Source of the DNA: Helicobacteraceae bacterium UBA6016
Lineage (GTDB): Bacteria > Campylobacterota > Campylobacteria > Campylobacterales > UBA6016
Reading direction: 5' to 3'
NCBI GenBank assembly: GCA_002428055.1
Contig: DIZY01000072.1
Location: forward strand, 2,596 to 7,722
DNA length: 5,127 bases
Shown here: positions 1 to 3,825 of the stretch, one piece after another
How the letters are laid out: every line of letters begins with the position of its first letter
Numbering within the stretch: the stretch's first letter is position 1
Position numbers and translations under genes: made by a program
Notes under the pieces: model-generated
Seen by the model: the letters and a program-made list of their open reading frames with translations, nothing else
The model's database searches: none
Told to the model about the DNA's origin: nothing

Positions 1-2
1 CG

Positions 3-146
3 AGTTGGCAGATTGAGCAAATACAAAATCATGCCATTGAGCAAGAGTTGAATAATGTTAGAGATGCGGCCGACTATATTGTTGAAAATAATTTAGATTT
101 GGATTATTTAATTTCCAATGTAAAAAGAATACTGTGTTTAGGCTAA
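3..146 (+). CDS. C-terminal end of an unrecognised protein (partial)
   Basis: An open frame enters from the left edge and ends at TAA 144-146, giving the last 47 residues of a protein whose start lies outside the window. The piece is acidic and looks helical (I-E-Q-E-L-N-N-V-R-D-A-A-D-Y-I), followed by D-L-D-Y-L-I and a short K-R-I-L-C-L-G tail. No signal peptide, membrane segment or motif is visible and I do not recognise the family. Its stop overlaps the stop of the convergent HD gene by three bases, so no terminator fits between the two genes. The frame contains no TGA. That it is coding is fairly likely from composition and from the convergent abutment; its function is unknown. Confidence 0.6.
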   Translation, partial: SWQIEQIQNHAIEQELNNVRDAADYIVENNLDLDYLISNVKRILCLG

Positions 147-736
147 TTATTAATCTGTGCTTGTGAGTTTGTAAATATATTGGCGTTATTCTTATGCCAA
201 CTATGCGGATCAGAGTTTATGATTTCTAAATAAAACCGTTTTGCCGTTTCCGTGTACAAACTATTAAATGCTATTTGGCGTGTTTCGAGAAATGTATTTT
301 TGAGGGTTTTACCGTTTGCCAACTGTTCTTGTAATTCCAAATCACAATCCAGACTGTCTGCATCTTTGACAATTTTAGCCTCTAGCGTAGAGGGGGTCTC
401 GACATCATTCCAGCATTTAACTATTTCTGTCTCTAGAATGGTATTTTTAGCTGCATCTGATACGGCCTTTTTTTCATTACGACTGGTGTATATTGCATTT
501 AGATAGTTTGCATCGCCTGTTCTTGTTTCTGAAATATCGTGTACGATAGCAAGCATTGCAATTTTTTCCAAGTTGGCATTTTCATATTTGCCGATAACCA
601 TAGCTATCCATGCAACTCTTAGTGTATGCTCTGCTAGATTAGAAAAGTCTGGATTACCGAATTGTGACCACTTTCTTGCTATAAATCTCATGGTGCCAAC
701 TTCGTATAGTAATTCTAGATCTCTGTCGATTGCCAT
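143..736 (-). CDS. HD-domain phosphohydrolase, YfbR-like 5'-nucleotidase family
   Basis: This 197-residue protein is a probable metal-dependent phosphohydrolase of the HD superfamily. The metal and catalytic set is visible: H37 (in A-E-H-T), H66-D67 (in A-I-V-H-D), E70, D75 (in R-T-G-D) and D125 (in V-K-D-A-D). The H-D-x-x-E-x-x-x-x-D spacing is that of E. coli YfbR, a cytosolic deoxynucleoside 5'-monophosphatase, and an upstream R-x-W (R21, W23) may match its R-W pair. The length is normal for the family. The start is ATG at 734-736, with AGGA nine bases upstream; a GTG at 770-772 would add 12 residues but coincides with the predicted transcription start. The protein resembles candidate-phyla-radiation HD proteins (E-V-G-T-M-R-F-I-x-R-x-W), which is memory rather than a search. 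All five glycines use GGN. The substrate is unknown; a role in nucleotide clean-up is inference. The gene ends with TAG. Confidence 0.85.
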   Translation of the reverse strand: MAIDRDLELLYEVGTMRFIARKWSQFGNPDFSNLAEHTLRVAWIAMVIGKYENANLEKIAMLAIVHDISETRTGDANYLNAIYTSRNEKKAVSDAAKNTILETEIVKCWNDVETPSTLEAKIVKDADSLDCDLELQEQLANGKTLKNTFLETRQIAFNSLYTETAKRFYLEIINSDPHSWHKNNANIFTNSQAQINN

Positions 737-778
737 GTTGTTATTCCTAAACTTTTTTTGGTGAAAACCCACTTCCTA

Positions 779-784
779 ATTATA
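779..784 (-). promoter_or_regulatory. -10 box for the HD gene
   Basis: A perfect TATAAT on the minus strand puts the transcription start near 772, giving a leader of about 36 bases before the ATG at 736. The -35 region at the proper distance is weak (TTAATG). This placement supports the ATG start over the upstream GTG. Confidence 0.5.
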
Positions 785-834
785 ATAAAACATTAATTTT
801 TCATTAATAAATAACTCCAAAATTCAAAAACATT

Positions 835-864
835 TTGACATCGCTAAACTCCATATGCTATAAA
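835..864 (+). promoter_or_regulatory. Strong sigma70-type promoter upstream of the UGA-containing frame
   Basis: A perfect -35 TTGACA (835-840) is followed, after 18 bases, by TATAAA (859-864). An upstream TG at 856-857 makes an extended -10. Transcription would start near 871 and run toward the frame beginning at 913. The -10 overlaps the left edge of the palindrome 862-893, so a protein bound there could block it. The leader is short and has no clear Shine-Dalgarno sequence before the ATG at 913. Confidence 0.6.
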
Positions 865-893
865 TAATATTAGGTTGCAACCCAATATTATTT
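862..893. repeat. 32-bp near-perfect palindrome at the transcription start
   Basis: Two 16-base arms meet with no spacer around G-C at 877/878, with GGTTG against CAACC in the centre and an AT-rich outer part. Only one pair mismatches (872/883). A T run follows (891-897). The position over the -10 and +1 suggests an operator. Read as RNA it could also fold as GG-TTGCAA-CC with AT-rich arms and act as an intrinsic terminator, but only for transcripts that begin upstream of the promoter at 835. Confidence 0.6.
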
Positions 894-912
894 TTTTATT
901 TACCCAAAAACT

Positions 913-1140
913 ATGAGCTTATTCAAACAAATACTTGAAATAAAGACCGGAAGAAATGACCTGATTATGAAAGCAGTTTATGTCAATAATGCAAGTGCAA
1001 ACGGACAGTGAAGCTATTTTATTTATTACTACGACCTACTAAACCACACATTCTATATCAACGACCTAGATAGTCCGTGCGACAATTGAAGAACGAGTGC
1101 TATCAAATATCATAGAGCACATCGTAAATTCGGCATATAA
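913..1140 (+). CDS. Unrecognised small protein, UGA read as sense (5' part of a frameshifted gene?)
   Basis: From ATG 913 the frame runs 76 codons to TAA 1138-1140 if TGA at 1009-1011 and 1087-1089 are sense codons. With UGA as glycine the protein is 75 residues, with a basic N-terminus and an aromatic stretch (S-Y-F-I-Y-Y-Y-D). Around the first TGA the reading is N-G-Q-G-S-Y-F, where glycine is natural. It sits 42 bases downstream of a strong promoter but lacks a Shine-Dalgarno sequence. From about residue 53 the coding character appears to move to the +1 frame (see the next entry), so residues 54-75, including the second TGA, may not be real. I do not recognise the family. Under the standard code this would be a dead 32-codon frame. 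Confidence 0.5.
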
Positions 1141-1366
1141 GCAAGAGATGAACTCTCTAAATATAATACTCCGAAAAATTCAAACATCAAAAAAACCAAA
1201 TATCATTTGTATCTACAAACAAGGGATGACCTGATCTGTTATCATGGATAAAGTATCGCTTGAAGAAGTAAGATGAGCTAACTGAGAGATTGTATCTTTC
1301 AAAAATCCAAGCTGGGATAAAAGTTTGGATAATACTCTTGAGATGTTGGGCTTGAGAAGTTCTTAA
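1097..1366 (+). CDS. Unrecognised small protein, UGA read as sense (3' part of the same gene?)
   Basis: This frame is +1 relative to the preceding one and is open from 1070 to TAA 1364-1366 if TGA at 1232, 1274 and 1283 are sense. Possible starts are GTG 1097 or ATG 1148; neither has a convincing ribosome binding site. The stretch before ATG 1148 is protein-like (I-E-E-R-V-L-S-N-I-I-E-H-I-V, an amphipathic helix), so the true beginning is probably the 913 frame joined by a shift near 1070-1090. The joined product would be about 150 residues. The three UGA codons give M-T-G-S-V and V-R-G-A-N-G-E-I-V; tryptophan at these places would be odd, and TGG is used separately in P-S-W-D. The C-terminus looks soluble and acidic. 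Family and function are unknown. Confidence 0.5.
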
Positions 1367-1434
1367 GAACCACGACCGGAGGGAGATGGCATTGCAAGTT
1401 TGCACATTCTCAAGAACCCTGCGGTTCTCAAGAA
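1360..1434. repeat. Three copies of TTCTYAAGAA
   Basis: TTCTTAAGAACC (1360-1371), TTCTCAAGAACC (1407-1418) and TTCTCAAGAA (1425-1434) form three near-identical palindromic 10-12-mers, the first overlapping the stop of the UGA-containing frame. The last two lie inside the 1395-1449 hairpin. They could be protein binding sites or by-products of the hairpins. Confidence 0.5.
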
Positions 1435-1449
1435 TAAGTGCGAAACTTG
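1395..1449. repeat. Long imperfect hairpin
   Basis: The outer stem pairs CAAGTTT (1395-1401) with AAACTTG (1443-1449), then GCAC (1402-1405) with GTGC (1438-1441) across a one-base bulge at 1442. The inner stem pairs ATTCT (1406-1410) with AGAAT (1431-1435), and AGAACC (1413-1418) with GGTTCT (1423-1428), closing on the four-base loop CTGC. This is over 20 base pairs with small bulges and no T run after it, so it is not a simple terminator. It may be part of a structured RNA or a single-strand DNA signal. A 32-codon frame (1386-1484) overlaps it, which I do not consider coding. Confidence 0.6.
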
Positions 1450-1453
1450 TTCA

Positions 1454-1481
1454 GGGCAATAGGAGAAGTATCTCCTATCCC
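1454..1481. repeat. Hairpin with AGTA loop
   Basis: GGG (1454-1456) pairs with CCC (1479-1481), and ATAGGAGA (1459-1466) pairs with TCTCCTAT (1471-1478), around the loop AGTA with a two-base CA bulge. It follows the previous hairpin after five bases. No T tract follows. Confidence 0.6.
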
Positions 1482-1505
1482 TAAAAACCCTTTACCTCTC
1501 TTTGT

Positions 1506-1549
1506 AAGCTTCTCGATTGAAGATGAAATATCATCAAATCTCAAAGCTT
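1506..1549. repeat. Branch-like hairpin between two AAGCTT palindromes
   Basis: AAGCTT (1506-1511) can pair with AAGCTT (1544-1549), GATT (1515-1518) with AATC (1537-1540), and GATGA (1522-1526) with TCATC (1531-1535) around the loop AATA. Internal loops make it weaker than its neighbours, and its last two bases compete with the hairpin starting at 1548. Confidence 0.4.
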
Positions 1550-1583
1550 CATTTGTAAAAAGTCAGCACTTTTGACAAATGAA
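1548..1583. repeat. 14-bp inverted repeat, six-base loop
   Basis: TTCATTTGT (1548-1556) pairs with ACAAATGAA (1575-1583); after one mismatch AAAAG (1558-1562) pairs with CTTTT (1569-1573), around the loop TCAGCA. The stem is near perfect. It is followed by an A-rich rather than T-rich stretch on the plus strand. Read on the minus strand, a short T run (TGTTTTT) lies just upstream rather than after the stem, so a terminator role is not clear in either direction. Confidence 0.6.
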
Positions 1584-1584
1584 A

Positions 1585-1656
1585 AACACAAAGCAATTCT
1601 CGCCAAAGATGCTTTTTTATTTGACAATAAAAATAGTTTGGCTTGTGCTTTGTGTT
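1585..1656. repeat. Large inverted repeat upstream of the G tract
   Basis: AACACAAAGC (1585-1594) is the exact complement of GCTTTGTGTT (1647-1656), and inside it GCCAAA (1602-1607) matches TTTGGC (1637-1642). The apical 29 bases are AT-rich. With the four preceding hairpins it makes an almost continuous row of inverted repeats from 1395 to 1656. Confidence 0.6.
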
Positions 1657-1659
1657 CGT

Positions 1660-1668
1660 GGGGGGGGG
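1660..1668 (+). repeat. Homopolymer of nine G
   Basis: Nine consecutive G in an otherwise AT-rich region. Such tracts are slippage-prone and act as phase-variation switches in Campylobacter. Here it lies between the large inverted repeat and the 3' end of the ribbon-helix-helix gene. It is inside a plus-strand frame (1485-1691) that is open only if two TGA codons are sense and that has no good start, so no gene can be named as its target. Confidence 0.7.
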
Positions 1669-1720
1669 AGCGAATATTTTATGAGTTGTAGATTTTTGAT
1701 AGATAGTTTTTGTTTTTTGC

Positions 1721-1957
1721 CTATCTATCTCTCTCAAAAGCACTCATAAAATCTTCTTTGGTTTTTTCAATACCTCTATCCACAAAGTGTTGGATAGTAG
1801 CCGTAAGTGTATTCTTGCCAAGAATGCTTTGCATTTTTTTTAGCTCTTCATACTCTTTTTCAGTGTAGGAGAGAAGAACCTTTTTAGTTCTTTGTTCTTC
1901 TTTTTCAAGCTTTGGTCTTCCCATTCGCTCAAATTTGTCAAATCTATCTTCAGACAA
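1721..1957 (-). CDS. Ribbon-helix-helix DNA-binding protein, probable relaxosome or plasmid regulator
   Basis: This 78-residue protein has a basic entry (G-R-P-K-L-E-K-E), a predicted beta strand K-K-V-L-L-S-Y-T (about 25-32), a helix E-K-E-Y-E-E-L-K-K-M-Q, then a second helix T-A-T-I-Q-H-F-V-D-R-G-I-E (about 52-64). This is the Arc/MetJ/CopG fold: a dimer placing the paired strand in the DNA major groove. The chosen start is TTG 1955-1957, because AAGGA lies seven bases upstream; ATG at residue 12 (M-G-R-P-K) has no such site. It is transcribed away from the relaxase genes across an AT-rich region with inverted repeats, its likely binding sites. It may be an accessory nicking factor or an autoregulator; I cannot choose. 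Its glycines all use GGN and it ends with TAG. Confidence 0.75.
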   Translation of the reverse strand: MSEDRFDKFERMGRPKLEKEEQRTKKVLLSYTEKEYEELKKMQSILGKNTLTATIQHFVDRGIEKTKEDFMSAFERDR

Positions 1958-1983
1958 GTCTATATCCTTATAAATTTTAGTTG

Positions 1984-1989
1984 ATTATA
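1984..1989 (-). promoter_or_regulatory. -10 box for the ribbon-helix-helix gene
   Basis: A perfect TATAAT on the minus strand lies 26 bases upstream of the TTG start. The -35 region is weak, as is common in AT-rich genomes. The AAGGA ribosome binding site (1965-1969) lies between the -10 box and the start. Confidence 0.45.
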
Positions 1990-2025
1990 AAATAGAAGTC
2001 TTTAAGCAAATATAAAAATATTTAG

Positions 2026-2040
2026 ACTAATTTAATTAGT
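2026..2040. repeat. Perfect 7+1+7 palindrome in the divergent region
   Basis: ACTAATT and AATTAGT flank a single T. It lies between the divergent ribbon-helix-helix and HTH genes and upstream of both starts, so it is a candidate operator or relaxosome binding site. Confidence 0.5.
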
Positions 2041-2058
2041 AATAAATAATCTATTTAA

Positions 2059-2084
2059 TTAAATACTAAGTATTTAGTATTTAA
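2059..2084. repeat. Perfect 11-bp inverted repeat with GTAT loop, candidate operator or oriT element
   Basis: TTAAATACTAA (2059-2069) and TTAGTATTTAA (2074-2084) are exact complements around GTAT. The repeat ends 32 bases before the HTH gene start and so may overlap its promoter. Mobilisation origins often carry an inverted repeat next to nic, near the relaxase genes, which makes this a candidate. No nic consensus was recognised beside it. Confidence 0.5.
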
Positions 2085-2116
2085 AATAATCAAAAATTAG
2101 TACAAAGGAGCTGACG

Positions 2117-2347
2117 ATGAGCAATGACGAAAAACTAATTATTGAACTTTTGCACAATAAGCATAAGAAAATCCTGCTTAGTAAAAAGGAGACTGCTGGC
2201 GAAGTAAGCCGCTCTTGTTCATCACTGGATAGAGACAGAAAGGCATCGCTTGGTATGCAGTACATAAAAGCCGGAGACGGCAATATCTACTATCCGATAA
2301 GCGAAATAGCAAGTTTTATTATGAGGTCTATGACTAAGACATTGTAG
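2117..2347 (+). CDS. Small helix-turn-helix protein, excisionase/AlpA-like
   Basis: This 76-residue protein matches the pattern of the HTH_17/excisionase family: L-L-S-K-K-E-T-A-G-E-V as the first helices, S-S-L-D-R-D-R-K as the recognition region, then a wing with Y-I-K-A-G-D-G-N-I-Y-Y-P and I-S-E-I-A-S-F-I. Members bind DNA as small regulators of mobile elements, as recombination directionality factors, or as activators such as AlpA. The start is secure: AAAGGAG precedes ATG 2117 with six bases between. The relaxase gene follows after 29 bases in the same direction, so the two probably share a transcript. No integrase is seen in the window, so regulation of the transfer genes is as likely as excision. 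It ends with TAG, and all four glycines use GGN. Confidence 0.75.
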   Translation: MSNDEKLIIELLHNKHKKILLSKKETAGEVSRSCSSLDRDRKASLGMQYIKAGDGNIYYPISEIASFIMRSMTKTL

Positions 2348-2376
2348 TTTTATTTTCTAATAAAAAGGTTTTTAAC

Positions 2377-3597
2377 ATGAGTCAAAACACAAAAGATAAA
2401 AATGAATACCTGAAACAATATAGAGAATTACACTACTCAAGAACAAGAAAAATAGTCACATTTCCACTGCTTGTTGAGGACTTTGGTATGCTTGAAAAAG
2501 CATCATCTAGGCTCAAGCAATCAAATAATGCTTTCGCAAAGAACATTGTCATTAACTTCTTGCACTCATATCACGAGCCCTTTATATCCGATGAGCAAAA
2601 AATCGTAATCAGAGAGTATGTCCGTATTTCAAGAGGCATAGCCAATAATATCAACCAACTAGCATATAGGGCTAATCTTGGCGAGTATGTGGATGTCAAT
2701 ATACTTTTTGGCGAATTAAAGCACTTAGAAGATGCTTTTAGCCATTTTATAGCTAACGGCAAGGTCCTTATGATACTTAAGAGCATGGCGAGGCAAAATA
2801 AGAGCTTTGAGGCTCTTTATGACTACTTCACAAAAGAAAAAGATGCAAGACTTTTTGCTTTCAATCTATACTCAAACCCAAATGACAAACAAAGAGTCGT
2901 AAACGAGTTTTTGCAAAATGCTAAATATATCAAAAAAGCTAGAGGTAAAAATTTCCTATTCCACGAGATAATCTCTCTAAGGGCATCCTCTCTTGAAAAA
3001 AGCAAACTTGAGCAGATATTATTTGAGCTAGCAAGGGAATATATAGACAAAAGAGCAAAAGACCACCTCGTATTTTCGGCGGTACACAAAGAAAAAGAGC
3101 ATCTTCATTTGCATCTGATGATAAGTGCAAATGCAATAGGCGAGAAGAACCGTCACCGCCTAAGTAAAAAAGCTTTTTCTGTAATCCAAAAAAATCTTGA
3201 AGCCTATCAAAACACTCACTTTCCGGAGCTATATTCAGCACATTACGACAAATCAGACTCAAGAGAAAAAGTCCGTAAAAGCCGTAGTGAACAGGAGATA
3301 AATACTAATCGTCACACCAAAACAGGCAAAGACAAAATCAAAGAAACCATATTTGAGATATTCAAACAGGCATCATCAAGAGAGCCTTTGTTTGAGCTTT
3401 TGCAAAATCAAGGCTTTAGTATTTATGTCAGAGGTAAAAACACCGGAGTGGAATTTGAGGGCAAAAAATACCGTTTTTCTACACTTGGCATTCAATCACG
3501 ATATGAAGCAAGATTGCAAGAGTTTGAAAGCGAGAAATTTAGCTTTAGAGATAGCAAGCAAAACGAACTTGACGATGAGTTTGAATCTGTCCGCTGA
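2377..3597 (+). CDS. Relaxase (MobA/VirD2 type) with MobC-like N-terminal domain
   Basis: This protein nicks oriT and stays covalently bound to the transferred strand. Residues about 20-64 look like a ribbon-helix-helix unit (S-R-T-R-K-I-V-T-F-P, then two helices). Residues 84-101 carry the MobC signature (I-S-R-G-I-A-N-N-I-N-Q-L-A), so an accessory MobC seems fused to the enzyme. The relaxase domain follows from about 130: candidate catalytic tyrosines Y148/Y150 (A-L-Y-D-Y-F), then the metal-binding cluster H237, H242, H244, H246 (H-K-E-K-E-H-L-H-L-H). The C-terminus from about 295 is basic and of unknown role. AAAGG lies eight bases before the ATG. It has 406 residues under the standard code, stopping at TGA 3595-3597. 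If UGA is sense it continues 20 residues to TAA 3655-3657, adding a basic tail. All 13 glycines in the 406 residues use GGN. Confidence 0.88.
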   Translation: MSQNTKDKNEYLKQYRELHYSRTRKIVTFPLLVEDFGMLEKASSRLKQSNNAFAKNIVINFLHSYHEPFISDEQKIVIREYVRISRGIANNINQLAYRANLGEYVDVNILFGELKHLEDAFSHFIANGKVLMILKSMARQNKSFEALYDYFTKEKDARLFAFNLYSNPNDKQRVVNEFLQNAKYIKKARGKNFLFHEIISLRASSLEKSKLEQILFELAREYIDKRAKDHLVFSAVHKEKEHLHLHLMISANAIGEKNRHRLSKKAFSVIQKNLEAYQNTHFPELYSAHYDKSDSREKVRKSRSEQEINTNRHTKTGKDKIKETIFEIFKQASSREPLFELLQNQGFSIYVRGKNTGVEFEGKKYRFSTLGIQSRYEARLQEFESEKFSFRDSKQNELDDEFESVR

Positions 3598-3657
3598 CTA
3601 AGGCAAAAATTTACCAAGAACAATAAGTCTATCAGCAGAGTTTTCAAAAAAAGATAA
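3598..3657 (+). other. In-frame extension of the relaxase beyond its UGA codon
   Basis: After TGA 3595-3597 the same frame stays open for 19 codons to TAA 3655-3657. It encodes a basic stretch (L-R-Q-K-F-T-K-N-N-K-S and S-R-V-F-K-K-R) in codons like those of the relaxase. In a host reading UGA as glycine this is the true C-terminus (426 residues). In a standard-code host it is untranslated or the remnant of a longer gene. Confidence 0.45.
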
Positions 3658-3747
3658 TCATGGCTCCACAAAATACGGCATACAATCCCATTATTATAAC
3701 TTTTATGTAAAAATTTGTTTTTGTATGCTTATGTTTGGAGAACATTT

Positions 3748-3825
3748 ATGCTAAAAATCACAAGACAAAGAGCGACCAAGAAGAGCGAAGCTTGTCGTTT
3801 ATATACCAAAGCCAGACAAGGCTAA
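3748..3825 (+). CDS. Possible 25-residue basic leader peptide before the coupling-protein gene
   Basis: ATG 3748 is preceded by GGAG with seven bases between, a good ribosome binding site, and the frame encodes 25 residues rich in K and R (M-L-K-I-T-R-Q-R-A-T-K-K). Its TAA (3823-3825) directly touches the ATG of the coupling-protein gene, the arrangement expected for translational coupling. The gap between the relaxase and coupling-protein genes holds nothing else convincing. It may be a real small protein, a coupling leader, or chance. Confidence 0.35.
   Translation: MLKITRQRATKKSEACRLYTKARQG

Noticed and set aside
913..1366. UGA read as tryptophan (translation table 4) instead of glycine
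   Set aside because: It would place tryptophan twice within four residues (W-A-N-W-E) and elsewhere in loop-like contexts where glycine is expected; a normal TGG tryptophan is also present. Not fully excluded without homologues.
1360..1434. CRISPR-like array from the three TTCTYAAGAA repeats
   Set aside because: The repeats are only 10-12 bases, self-palindromic and unequally spaced (47 and 18 bases), and no cas gene is in the window.
1386..1484. 32-codon plus-strand frame preceded by GGAGGGAG
   Set aside because: The purine run is too close to the ATG, and most of the frame is consumed by two strong hairpins; structured non-coding sequence explains it better.
1485..1691. Plus-strand frame of about 68 codons, open if two TGA are sense, crossing the G9 tract
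   Set aside because: It has no ATG and no ribosome binding site, and it coincides with the row of inverted repeats. I cannot support it as a gene, though its lack of TAA and TAG is worth remembering when testing UGA recoding.
1549..1743. 64-codon minus-strand frame beginning inside the 3' end of the ribbon-helix-helix gene
   Set aside because: It reads through inverted repeats and the homopolymer (giving a proline run), has no plausible domain and lacks a ribosome binding site; probably chance.
2170..2177. AATCCTGC, resembling the RP4-type nic sequence
   Set aside because: It lies inside the HTH coding sequence and has no adjacent inverted repeat; eight bases can match by chance.
3660..3710. 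16-codon frame starting two bases after the extended relaxase stop
   Set aside because: Too short, no ribosome binding site and no recognisable content.
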